Shown here: positions 1-11,676 of the stretch, in pieces | Layout of the letters: the number at the start of each line of letters is the position of its first letter | Position numbering within the stretch: position 1 is the stretch's first letter | Assembly: GCA_965644295.1 (NCBI GenBank) | Contig: CBFFRP010000577.1 | Location: 124,001-188,000, forward strand | From: Paraphysomonas bandaiensis | Lineage: Eukaryota > Chrysophyceae | Length of the DNA stretch: 64,000 nt | Direction of reading: 5' to 3' | Program-made: the position numbers and the translations under genes | The notes under the pieces: generated by a model | Told to the model about the DNA's origin: nothing | The model's database searches: none | What the model saw: only the letters and a program-made list of their open reading frames with translations

Positions 1-392
1 ACGTATCTTTAACAGCTACTATATTTTCAGTGTCTTTGTATACATTTAATAACTACTCCTACAGTGTAGTCCTGTATATTCTGTATTTCATTACTACACA
101 GAATACAGAATAGCTACTAGCGATAGGCTTCAACAAGCTTCAAGTACGCACGTAGAAGTTGGTTGTAGTTCAATAGTAGAAAAGGTGTTGTTGTTGTAAT
201 ATTGGCACACACATATATATTGTTCGCTGGTCTGGCATATATATAACTTTGAAGCTCTTTCGCAATCCCTATTAAACACGGTACTTACATTTACCGCAAT
301 TCAGTTTATATTTTTCGAGAAAAAATCTACACCCACAATACCGTATTAATATGCTCAAAGCTTGAGTTTGAAAAATACACTCAGGTGAATTC
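1..392. other. window edge, no gene seen
   Basis: AT-rich sequence downstream (3') of the superoxide dismutase gene, which is transcribed leftward. I see no open frame, RNA gene or repeat that I can support. Confidence 0.5.
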
Positions 393-1623
393 CTACGGCA
401 GTTGAGAGGCTACAAAATCCCAATTAACCAGATGGTTCAAAAACGTATCGATGTAAGTCGGCCTGGCATCACAAAAATTAGCATTGCCCACATCGCGAGA
501 GCATCATATATACTACAGAGCCCTATTTCGGACTGTACTAACCACAGCAATACTGATTCAAAATAAAGTGCCAATATGAATGTCTCGTCGTAATATGAAA
601 AATAGCATATATCAAAATACGTTATATACCCAGATAACAGCAGCACCGCATATAGCAGTTAAACATTTCGGCGTATATCACTGCATGTGCGTACGTCATG
701 AACTGCAAGACTACGATTAATACACGCTCTATCAGTGACTACAATGACCTCACTACATGTTTAGTATGAGCGCAATTCTCTATTGCCTACACACCTCATA
801 TTCTGGTAGTTTAGGTAATACGCGTGTTCCCAAACGTCCATAGTTAATAAAGGCACTGTCTCCGGCTCAGTTAAAGGGCAGTCCGCGCCGGTAGTTTTAG
901 TAACCTTCAAGCCAGATGGAGTCCAAATCAACCATGCCCAACCCGAACCAAAGACCGTGGCACCAGCAGTCGCAAATTCTTTCCTGAAGTTTTCAAATGA
1001 TCCGAAGGAAGAGTTGATGAGGTCAGCTAATTGACCAGTCGGTGCACCCCCTCCATTAGGCTTCATGCATTGCCAATAGAACGCATGATTGAAGCTCTGC
1101 GCAGCGTTGTTAAACAACCCCTGGTTGGTACCTACATAAATATATAAATCCGAATGTTCTTGATGAAAGTGTCGATGAAGTGGAATAATACCGTATGATT
1201 TTCTGAGGATCTGCACAATATCCATGCCTTCCATGTTAGTTCCTTCAATCATCGAATTGGTGGTATCAACATACTGTGTATAGTTTTAAAAACTCATACT
1301 CTATACTGCATCATGACCTTGGCGTGATGTTTGTCGTGGTGGATGCGCAGTGTCTGCTCCCCTATATGGGGCTCCAGAGCATCATACGCATACGGCAGAG
1401 GCGGCAGGTGAACTTTCTGCTATCATCATCAGCAGCAGCAGTAGGTATAGTTATAATAATAGCCCGCAGCATGAGCACTATCAGTACATATATATAGGCG
1501 CATGGGATCACTTGCCTGAATATCTGCACTGCCATCAGACCGCACGCTGAACATGCGGGGCTGGGCGCGGGACATGCTGATGGAGGCGGCCACAGAGAGT
1601 AGAATGAATGGGGTGAATAGCAT
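393..1623 (-). CDS. iron superoxide dismutase with N-terminal presequence, 5 exons
   Basis: Converts superoxide to peroxide and oxygen. Exons on the minus strand are 1516-1623, 1318-1416, 1192-1273, 795-1131 and 393-462, giving 231 aa with all phases consistent. The FeSOD core is clear: [15 protein letters not shown], then HHDKHH, NHAFYW with MKPNGGG, GSGWAWL and DVWEHAYYL. The metal ligands are H62, H112, D195 and H199. The tail NHLVNWDFV also fits the family. Intron 3 (1132-1191) is 60 nt with no stop in frame, so a naive reading keeps 20 false residues there. Intron 1 (1417-1515) appears to be GC-AG (CAG/GCAAGT). Residues 1-36 start with a hydrophobic stretch ([14 protein letters not shown]), so the product is probably targeted through the secretory route or to an organelle (inference). 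MKPNGGG favours the Fe over the Mn form. Confidence 0.93.
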
Positions 1624-2096
1624 GTTTGGTGTTGGTAGGTTACGCTGCTGTTAGTGTTGAATTAATCTGCGAGTTCACTGTATGGAAAAGGCTGGAGTTT
1701 GTAGGTATGTACAGCAGAGCAGAGCACCCGTACAGCATGTACAGTACTGTATATCCATATACAAACAGAGACATGATTCGTTCCGATATCAGGATATGAA
1801 AGTGACTTCTATCTACACGCAATACCCGGTATACCTATACATACAGTACTGTATTTCTGAAGGCAGGTATACCATATATGCCAGTAGGAAGTGAGGCAGG
1901 GGCGCTATTTCTGCTGGTGCTGATGTACACTGAACATGCACACCTCTCGGCTCTCATATACCGCCGTGTAGGAATAATAGCTACAAGTCTGTGTGTATGT
2001 ATCCCACACGAGAACAGAAGATGAAAAGCAAGATGCTGAGAACCATAAGTAGCAGCAGCCCCCTCACCATCATGAGTGACCGCTAGTCTCAGTGAT
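1624..2096. promoter_or_regulatory. divergent intergenic interval between FeSOD and TFIIIC genes
   Basis: About 470 bp separate the start codons of two genes transcribed away from each other, so both promoters probably lie here. The stretch is rich in short ATA/TAC runs. I see no definite TATA box or other named element. Confidence 0.4.
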
Positions 2097-5000
2097 ATGT
2101 CTCTATTGGGTCTAGTGGAGCGGGCTAGTGAGTTTATATCTCTGTGTGGTGGAGAGGGAGTTGAGTGGTCTGATGTCGTCGCTGTTATCCCCATGCTAAC
2201 CTCTCGAATACAACTACGAGTGAGAGAATGTTTGACTCGAAGGAGTTTCGTGTTTCATCAGTCAGAAGATACGCAGCAAGGTTCAGAAGGATCGTTAAAG
2301 GTGTTCGCCCCTGAGTATGAGATTTACTCTCGACTTGGCATCACATCTCCTCTTGAAGTGCCTCCAGATGCTGTATTGAATCTATTGCAGCTTGTAGGTA
2401 AAAGTGGAGCTCGCGGCTTACTGATTAGTGAAGTATCAGAGTTGACGAACTTGAACTTTATCCACTCCATCGTGGACAAATTAGTCGTTGCAAATCTTGT
2501 GATTAAGACATCTATTGCTCCCGATAAAAATGCACACTCACCGCGGTACTCATGTCGAACTACAGTTTTACATTTACCCCGATTTGTTTCCTTGTATGAT
2601 CCATCTGAAGACGGTATGTGCATTACAGGGGACGACCACTTCGAAACGATGCACAACTATATTTGTAATCTCCTTGAAAATAGGGAAAATAAAAGGATCC
2701 CTATAAGAGACTTATTTCGCCCCCTCCGTTACAGAGATATATCATCATTATGTCGAAACCTGATTTTGTGTCAGGCTCACATGAAGGACAGAAACCGTAT
2801 AGATGTTGTTTCAAGCGACCTGTCCACGACTTCGGGCTCTTTTGATGCCGTCATATCTTATGTCACACTCAAGGAAAGAGCTGTTGATGAAAACGATGAA
2901 GATGATGGTGAAAGGAAGTCCAGAACTCTGTTTGGTATGGGAATTATAGAGCAGGCTGCCTATCGTCTTGGTACAGCCGAAGGGAGGTTAGTGCCATCAA
3001 CCGAGTTGAGGAGGCTTGTAGGTATTACGAGAAAGCAAACCGAAGGTGTCATAAAGACTCTTGTCAAGGCAAATGCTGCTGAAATGCAACTCCGACAGTT
3101 AGGAAGGCAGAGGGTGTTTGCACTTAGTGCCCCTCCTTTAGAGAAACGCCCTTCCACTTTGTTTTCTGGGTGTAGCCTTTCTGGTGACATGATTAATGCT
3201 GATGAAAATGCCGTGGACGAATCTTGTATTTCCGGAAAAAGCAGCGGTATTGTGACAATCGATTCGGAGTCTTTAAGGGAATTACGCAGACGAGTTGTAC
3301 TTGAAGTTTTGCGGAAGGTGTGTACTCTAATTACACCAATGTAGATATGCTATTACAATGCTTGGTTACATGTTAAGTTCATATTAAATTTATTTTTGTC
3401 ATCTGTTTTGTTCCACCTGTTGCTCACCCATGCACTGCAGTGTGGTGGTATTACTGAGAGTTTAACTTGCGGGAAAGAGATATCGAAGGCTTATGCATCC
3501 GTCAATGCTGGCATCCAACTTTGTGCGAAAACGGTGCAACGCTTATTTCAGACCCTCAGTGAGGAACGAGTAGTAGTACAGCTTGATAACGTTCCATATT
3601 GTGGGAACCCGTTGAAAATAATCCACACTCCAGAATTGGAGAATGTAACAGTTGTATTGGAGGAGTATCTTCGAGTTCTTACATATGCCAAGAAGTCTCG
3701 AAAAAGTATGGTCGACTGTTGGACGGGACGTGAATCTGCTGATGATTTCTTTGAACGTACACGAGAAATAGATGAAAATAATAACAATGACGATTCGGAG
3801 AATGAGCAGGAGGTATATCGTGGTTATTGGCACCGTGATGTGACTAATGTATATATAGTTTGATTTTGAGCCTGCGGATGAAAGTAGTAGTTCTCACTTT
3901 GATCACATTGACTGGCATATTGAAGATCAGGACCCCTGGAGATGCGAAAGACTTAGTACCGCAGACGAAATAGATAAAAGGATAATGCGTACTGAAGGCA
4001 TTGAGTGCCTGCGGTACGTCACATCGTTGCCAAGCACCCAGTATGTTTCAGATAGGGCTAGTGTTAGGGACTATGTTGAAGATGGTGTGAATGGTAGGCA
4101 TGCATCAGATATTTTGACAGACAACGCCACCTTTCTAGCCCGAATTATGGGCTTACATGTGACACTGGTCAAACAGGGAAGCAGATACGTCACCGAATTT
4201 TGCACTGGGCGACATCGAGGTGCGCCACTTGTATATACTTTCACAGTTGTCAATGCCCTTGAGAGACTGCCCGTGAGGGTGGTTGCGAAACGATATGGCT
4301 TTCCTCCAGATTATGTGAATTTTGTTGAACGCAAAAGTGGTGAGTCGTTTCGCTTAGGTGTTTATAGCTTCTTTTCGTGAAGTTCTTGTGTTAGCATGAG
4401 ATATTCTTGCGGATAGAAATGTAGTATGCACGTCATATATTATATACATCATTCCTCCAACGGCTCTAAGCATAAAATGTTTTGTTCTTATTCAGACCAA
4501 TTCCCAAATCTCACGAAAACAGACAAAGTGCTTCTACAGGCTATCAAAAACTCTACTGTATCGCTGGAATACCTCCTCTCGCATCCAGTGAGTTCATTTG
4601 CGACATTGAAATGCACTATATTTGACTTACTGCCACAGATGTCAACGGTATCGAACCTGGCTAAAAGAATGTTATCCCACGCATATCAGTCGTTTATATT
4701 GGAATTTATCGCTTTAGTGTCATTGGGCATAGTGGAGGTGCCTCTGCTTTCAAGGGATGATAGTTCGAATATCACAGAGAAGGTTTTAGTGGAAAATGTA
4801 TATTTTACTATTGCACTTCGTCCTGTACTTTGCAAACGGACACTTCACACCGAGAAAGAGGTCACAGGCTACTGGAATAGCGTCGTAATGCCACATGTAG
4901 AGAAAGTTTTGAACGAATCTGTGGTACCGTGTCTGCAAACTGCAGTTACAAGGCAGTACTCCACAATGTTTCCTCAGTCCTTCAAAGTTGACGAGCTACC

Positions 5001-7699
5001 ACCACTCGATAAAACTGACTCAAAGTGCAGAGGAAAACGGGAAAAGAAGAGGAAAAGACAGTCGAAAAACAAGCGGTCTAAGCGGAGGGCGTTGTCACAC
5101 GATGCATACTACCAGGTAAGCCTCTGCTTCTATTGATGACAATTTTACATGAATTCAGAGTCACGAATAAACATATTCAGTGTTAATGTGCTATATAATT
5201 TTCTTCATATGTAATTGTCATGTGTAAATATGAATTATATTGTATACAGGAGGCAGATGCTATGCGCGTCGCTGTGTGGGAATATTTTAAGCAGCGTGCG
5301 ATACATCTTCCCCCTGTGCTCCAAGAAAATATGCCGGGGGTACCATTTGGGGAAGGTACTAGTGATAAAGGTAAAAGCGACAGCGGAGGGAATTCGTCAC
5401 ATATAGGCCTAGTGGACGTGGAGCATGTTGCATCACCAGCATCGTCTGACCCCTTTGCACTTACCTACGAGTGGCATCACCCTTATCGACAGCTGCTACG
5501 AAGTAACTATGAGGTGAAAATGGTGATACGATAGAGACAACTTTGTTTTAACTATACTTTGGCACCACAGGACCTCGATATTCTGGAGGCATTTTTGCCG
5601 TACCGAAAGTATTGGAAAGTTGGTCGAATTCTATGTCGGCGGCTGCCTCAACTTCTGGGTAGATATTGGTATTTTGCTCTGACTTGCTCATTTTCGATAT
5701 GATGAGTTTGGATTATGTTCAGTACTTTACGTAAAGCACTAGCGAAGATATTGTCATCGTTGGATCTGTCGCATTTGGAGAATGAAATCGTTCCCACTGA
5801 TTGGGACAGCCAATATGGTGATGAGGCACCTGGTCAAGACTCCTCGGAGCAAGTCCGTAGAAGGGGTCAGATTGCAGAGGTTTTGAATGATGTAATTGAC
5901 ACAGATAGATATTATGAAGCATCTATGCGCACTGGCCGGAGGGTAGAACATGCCGCGATGACGAGAACGCTGCAGGTGAGGCACATGCTGTGCCGTATAT
6001 GACCTATGACGCTGTTTTCGTAGATATACACATCACAGAATCGTGTGTTGAAGTTTTTTCTTCCAACAGACAGTACAGACGCTGTAGATGAAACTGCCGA
6101 AGAAGAGGAAAACGTTACTGAATTAGATTTTCGACGAGATGCTATGAGCCTGCTAGAGTTTCCTCTTGAAGTGGCCATCAGGTCGCACAGAGAACTATAC
6201 GGTAAAAAATGGATTACGAGGCATACGAATGGAAATAAGGTGTGAATTTGACATGGCCATTTAGCAGGTCTAAATTTGAATGTAGGGTAAAACTTCACTC
6301 AATAAATTTAAGTTAGAAAAAAGATTTTCCCACCCTTTAACAACTGGTATGATAAATCTATGGGTGATGTTATACGTTCTATCGACGTGCATTATGTATC
6401 AGCAAAAGACTGTATTTCTTAATATATCGTTTAGGATATACAAATGTTCACTGTGTCGTGGTGAGGTGTAATGCTATTGCATTAGGTATAACAGGGATAT
6501 TTGGGCGCATTCTTCAGACATCTACGGAAGAAGGTATTTGTTCCGCACCACCCGTAACTTTGGCTCCCCACAACCACGTGTCGGATACATCTGATGTGAT
6601 GTCGCCTACTGAATTGCTGGCCATATTACATGTGTTCGCTTCCAGTGGAGGCATATTTGACAGAGCTGTTTTGAATATTTCGAATTGTAGTCGTCAGAAA
6701 GAAGGTGGTGATACGAATGAAAATGGCGTCGAAGGTGAAACATTGAGAGGTCATGAGAGTACTGGATTTGCGTCGGTGAGCATGGGGGCTCGTCTACCGC
6801 CGGATGCACACTGTTGTATACTCTCTGATGATTCGAGAAGAGGTGATACTCATGCACACCTGGAGTGCAGAGTATGTTCACACTATGAAGCAGAGACTTG
6901 TTCAGAGGAGACAAAGAGGCGATGCTGCACGCGTATTATTAAAAAGCCACTCTTGAGAGAGCATGTTGGGAACCTGTCCACCCTATTAAATAAAGTATGG
7001 GGAGAGATTGATCACTGTTTTGTGTCAACACCCCGAAGCAATGTTGATAGTTCTAGAAAATCTGTTGTTGCTTCCGCTTGTGATTTGTCCAGTGCTAATG
7101 GAGATTCGATTGCTGATTTGGCGAGAACTGTATTAAATCTGTGTGGAAGTATAGATGGTGCTTCTTTAGAAGAAATTGTAGCAGGTACAGGTTGTGCTTA
7201 TTCTCTAGAGCGCATTGTGTCTTATGTAGATATGGCTTCCAAGCAAGGAAGCCTCTTGTGCGTTCCACACTACGATATGTATTATACGTACCAGCCGTTT
7301 TATATCTTGCCCAAGTACCGAGCCCTATACTTCATAGGTGACTGGCAAGGGTCCTGGGGCGAAGAAAGGTACAAGCCGCATCCCGACGAACGTTTGTGTC
7401 CATGGCTACAACTCAATGGTACTCGTAACATTCCCTTTTACGACGCCCTTCGCTCAAGGGTAGTGTCCACTCTCATCACGAAGCCGAATTGTACGATATC
7501 CACCATCCATGCTAACCTACCTATGCTATCATGCACACATATGTGTATCTTTTTAGACTGTCTCGTGCGCGAAAAGACTGTCATAGAGAGACGCTGTACC
7601 AACGACACTGCACTGGAGAACGTATTCGACGAGCCTGGTGTGTCTAGTGCTGATACTCCCTTTACATCTTATTCTATTAGTCCGGAAATATGGATGTAA
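2097..7699 (+). CDS. transcription factor TFIIIC large (B-block-binding) subunit, GTF3C1-like, 9 exons
   Basis: Subunit of the Pol III factor that binds the internal B box of tRNA genes. Proposed exons are 2097-3317, 3441-3812, 3859-4339, 4496-5115, 5250-5513, 5571-5658, 5707-5975, 6039-6239 and 6518-7699. All phases match, giving about 1,565 aa (animal homologues are about 2,100). A winged-helix B-block region lies near residues 100-170 (LLQLVGKSGARGLLISEV, then LVVANLVIK and LHLPRFVSLY). A second module, RLVPSTELRRLVGITRKQ, resembles the extended winged helix of plant TFIIIC. Exon 2 has the family pattern KTVQRLFQTLSEERVV plus VDNVPY-like residues. The C-terminal PWLQLNGTRNIPFYDAL matches the family end. 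The first ATG in frame is 2097; an ATG at 2072 hits a stop at once. Exon 6/7 borders and the start of exon 9 are the least certain. Confidence 0.82.
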
Positions 7700-7897
7700 A
7701 ACGAGGTTTAGTGTCGATGTAGCTGATATTTGTTTGACACTTTTTTTTTCGCCAAGTAATAGCTGGAGCATGGAATGCGATATTGATCATAGCCACACTA
7801 TCTATAGACATGTACTCATAGCTATTCATGACATGTGCTCCTAGTTGTTGATTTAATATTGTAGAGGATATGGTTAAGTGGGAATCGCACAGAATAG

Positions 7898-8280
7898 TTG
7901 GTCTGTTTTGAAGACACGGGCTGTAGAGTTGATTCCATGGTCATGACTGTCATATACCACAATAGGACTCTTAGGGTAATGTTTTCGGGTTATATTGCGA
8001 CTATGTATAATTTAATGATGAGATACAGCGCATATGAAGAAGTTCATACTTCTGAGCTGAGCAGTAGAGGGACTCACATTTTGTTGATTTTTGCTGTTTG
8101 TGAGCAATTAAAAGCTTTATTTCTAAGGTATTTGAATTATGACCGTTTCTTGAAGAACACAGCAGTGGTTAACAGCGTTGCATGATATAATCATATGATA
8201 GGGATAATAGTAGTGAAACTAAAATATATTTACTGGCTGTATAAGATCGAGAGATCGAGTTTACCTAAGATCTGATAATG
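7898..8280. repeat. dispersed repeat family 2, copy 1
   Basis: The part from about 8083 (ttgttgatttttgctgtt, then gagcaattaaaagct) is recognisably similar to 53200-53400 (ttgttgagttttgctgtt, then aagcaattaaaagct). Similarity continues through a block reading acagcagtggttaacagc in one copy and acagtaatggttaactgt in the other. A 95-codon open frame (7898-8185) spans this copy, but the second copy carries breaks. This looks like the decayed end of a mobile element of unknown class. Confidence 0.5.
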
Positions 8281-8335
8281 TTGATTGGTAGTTGAGAGAA
8301 TGTATTTATAGCGAACATCAATGCATGGTGAGAGA

Positions 8336-8790
8336 AGTAGTGAATGTCTGATTATCAGCTATAGGCGTGTAAGTGTCAGGAGAACTAGTAATGTAACAAA
8401 GCAAACAATTTAACTAACTAGTGCTTAACCCTAGTAGTGAATGTCTTGTTATTAGTAATAGGCGTGGAACATGAAGAGTCAGAACTAATGTAGCAAAACA
8501 ATTTAACTAACATGTGTTTAACTCTGATATCCTACTATTTAAGGCTACGAAATCTGCTTGTGCGTCACCTCAAGCACCAAGGTGCAGCCACTATTGCTCT
8601 ATCGCTCAAAACAAACGCACTGAGTAAGAAGAATGTTGAAATATCTGACATCTGCTGTCTTCAGGAAGTGCTTAACTCGGATATCCTACTATTTTACGCT
8701 ACGACTGCTGCTTGTGCGTCACCGCATGGAACAAGGTGCATCCACAAGCAAATGCAGTGAGCAAGCAGAATGTTGATATATATACCTAAC
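8336..8790 (-). repeat. SINE/LINE-tail repeat, two or more nested partial copies
   Basis: The sequence reads in reverse to the element's sense strand. Two copies of the 3' end (gtgaatgtct, gttattagtaataggcgt) lie at about 8338 and 8435. They are followed by the core (gcttgtgcgtcacctcaagc, accaaggtgcagcc) near 8550 and by a second, more diverged core near 8710. The same core recurs near 13800, 28310, 28740, 43530, 44410 and 51190. Copies at 43.5 and 44.4 kb sit at the 3' ends of LINE fragments. Confidence 0.65.
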
Positions 8791-10329
8791 ATCTGCTAAC
8801 AGCAGAATTTTTGAGTCCTGAAGGCAAACAGTCCGGATGTACTACTATTTTGAGTTCAGAATGAACATCTGCGAAATTTAGTAGATTTAAAATTACACCG
8901 CTAATGTGAGCATTCTGTTTAACCCAATTCAGGGCAAGAAGCATTTTTTTTATAACGAAATGGGGATATTGTTATATTTAACCACAGGTAATAAGAAGGC
9001 AGTATATTCCCACGCTCTATATTTTAAAACAAGGGTCGATACTCCTTAACCCTAGGTTACATTGTAGCTTATCCCCATCATGTTTTAAACCAAATATCTA
9101 TAATGCAGAGCTATTTGTAGCTTCCATGCAATAAGAAGAAATAAGTGTTAAATGCTTAACATGAAGAAACAAATGAAAACTAATATGTTGTTTGACTTAA
9201 TGTTATGCATACTGGCTGTGTATACTTTGGGATCAACTCACACAATAACCCCCCATATTTCTATAATAGCTGCAACAAATTTACTCTTACTACAGAAGGG
9301 TACTGAGGGTATAGTGTGGTAATGAATATTAAAAGACATACATATTACTGTCAATACCATAATTAACTTAGAAGAGAGCTCTATTGAACCCAATTCAGGT
9401 ATGTATTATACAACAAGTCGATGAGATCATCACACCTTGGTGAAGCGGTTACCTGGTGCAACTTTGATAATGTTGATTTACGTTCAGTTAATGATATATT
9501 TTACAATAAATCACTTTACCAGGTTCATAATCACATCGACTAAATATTCGGTTCAAGATGAAGAAGACAAGAATGATACCTATGCCAGTGACCAACAATC
9601 AACGATACTTCAAGTATTCTGCCGGAGAATTGTAAGGCCACAGCTGCCGTGGAGCGAATTTGCAGCAGTCGTACCAAGTCTACTTACCTAACCTCAATGA
9701 AAAGTGACTGAGTGCTCTCACCTGTAACTTTCCTTGAGAGATGATTGATAGCACACCCGACAAGAGCAAAAAAGCGTTTCAAAGTAAAATAAATATTCAT
9801 ACTACTGTACTTATAAACTTTAAAACTCAAGTGATCATTTTAATAATATTTCGTCTTCCAATACCTACACAATAAACTTATTCAAATATTTTCTTTTTCC
9901 TAATTAAACATAGCAGGTAAAATGGGCTCGAAAAATCAGCATCATTATCATGCCCAAGTGAAAAGCAGCCGCAAACAAAGAGGGATACGTTACTCGTACT
10001 TATCGATATCTGGAAAATCGAAAAAGCCTCTTGAGTCATAGTACCCGGAGAACTCCGAGTTCTGAATCGCAGCACCCCGTATATTGGACCAATTGCGTCG
10101 AGCTGAGAAACCGCCTAAACGAGAAGAGGATGAGCGATACAGTACTATAGAACAGTCACTGAATACTGCAACACCACTGGTAAAGTAATATATAGATGTA
10201 ACACTCATTTAAATCTTACATGCATAAATATAAGTAAACTTACTCAGCGATGAACACAATGACACATACAGTGAACACGAAAGTATGTACAGCTTAACTT
10301 CCGTATGTGTTGGACTCCTACTCCGCTAG
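8791..10329. other. intergenic, no gene supported
   Basis: AT-rich. It contains an 84-codon open frame at 9437-9691 (+) and two overlapping short frames at 9878-10208 (-), one with GGFSARRNWSNIRGAAIQ. None has a recognisable domain, a convincing start context or a second copy in the window, so I do not call them genes. Confidence 0.4.
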
Positions 10330-11160
10330 AGTACATCACATCACAGTATGAGTACATCACATCACAGTATGAGTACACATCACAGTATGAGTACATCACA
10401 TCACAGTATGAGTACATCACATCACAGTATGAGTACACATCACAGTATGAGTACATCACATCACAGTATGAGTACACATCACAGTATGAGTACATCACAT
10501 CACAGTATGAGTACACATCACAGTATGAGTACATCACATCACAGTATGAGTACATCACATCACAGTATGAGTACACATCACAGTATGAGTACATCACATC
10601 ACAGTATGAGTACATCACATCACAGTATGAGTACATCACATCACAGTATGAGTACATCACATCACAGTATGAGTACACATCACAGTATGAGTACATCACA
10701 TCACAGTATGAGTACACATCACAGTATGAGTACATCACATCACAGTATGAGTACACATCACAGTATGAGTACATCACATCACAGTATGAGTACATCACAT
10801 CACAGTATGAGTACACATCACAGTATGAGTACATCACATCACAGTATGAGTACATCACATCACAGTATGAGTACATCACATCACAGTATGAGTACACATC
10901 ACAGTATGAGTACATCACATCACAGTATGAGTATATCACATCACAGTATGAGTACATCACATCACAGTATGAGTACATCACATCACAGTATGAGTACATC
11001 ACATCACAGTATGAGTACATCACATCACAGTATGAGTACATCACATCACAGTATGAGTATATCACATCACAGTATGAGTACATCACATCACAGTATGAGT
11101 ACATCACATCACAGTATGAGTACACATCACAGTATGAGTACATCACATCACAGTATGAGT
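10330..11160. repeat. minisatellite of mixed 21-bp and 18-bp units
   Basis: About 41 tandem units. The long unit is gtacatcacatcacagtatga (21 bp) and the short unit is gtacacatcacagtatga (18 bp, lacking one tca). I count 30 long and 11 short units, and two short units are never adjacent. Two long units carry a t for c change (gtatatcac). Because both lengths are multiples of three and no frame used contains a stop, open frames of 280-310 codons run through it on both strands. These are not evidence of coding. Confidence 0.95.
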
Positions 11161-11172
11161 ATCGTATGGAGA

Positions 11173-11271
11173 TCAACGCATGATTCCACCTGACATCACT
11201 GCGATCATGAGTACAGCCACACCGCCCGCCGCAAGCGGTTTCCAGTTCTTCTTCATTTGACTGGCGAACAT
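11173..11271 (-). CDS. possible 32-aa membrane microprotein
   Basis: An ATG frame of 32 codons, beginning MFASQMKKNWKPLAAGG and continuing with a hydrophobic GVAVLMIAVMSGG stretch, ends at TGA just outside the minisatellite. The layout (a short basic amphipathic start, one transmembrane helix with small residues) resembles tiny subunits of mitochondrial membrane complexes, but I cannot name a family. It could also be one exon of a longer gene: a potential donor (TCAG/GTGGAA) lies near its end. Codon content and membrane pattern make chance less likely, but the case is modest. Confidence 0.4.
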   Translation of the reverse strand: MFASQMKKNWKPLAAGGVAVLMIAVMSGGIMR

Positions 11272-11676
11272 GTTTGTAGAGAGGATTGTTGTAATGTACG
11301 TATCAACACTGTGTGGTGTTACTGAACTGTGTGATATGAAGCTATCCGACTGCAGTCAGTCGCATGTCAGAACAAAGTGATGAGGAGATTCGCTGACGTT
11401 CTGTTGAACTTCACCCTCATTCCAGAAATGAGAATACCATTGAATACGTTTCTAATACAGTGTATTATATATATGTATACCATATACCAGTATAGAGTGC
11501 ACTTTTTGTGCGAAGACTAAAAATCGGAAAATCATGCACAAAAAGATCAAAAATAACAGTTTTTATGGGTATAATATGACGGTGTGTGCAAGTGGTGTAC
11601 ACTGCAGGGTAAAATAAAATACGTGCAAGTGACAGCTTTAATTAACCTTCACGCATATATATTCCAGTACGGTGTC

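Noticed and set aside
10244-11193. Three overlapping open frames of 280-310 codons on both strands with SYCDVMY, TSQYEY or MSTSHHS repeats
   Set aside because: They arise from a minisatellite whose unit lengths are multiples of three and which lacks stops; nothing outside the array supports coding.
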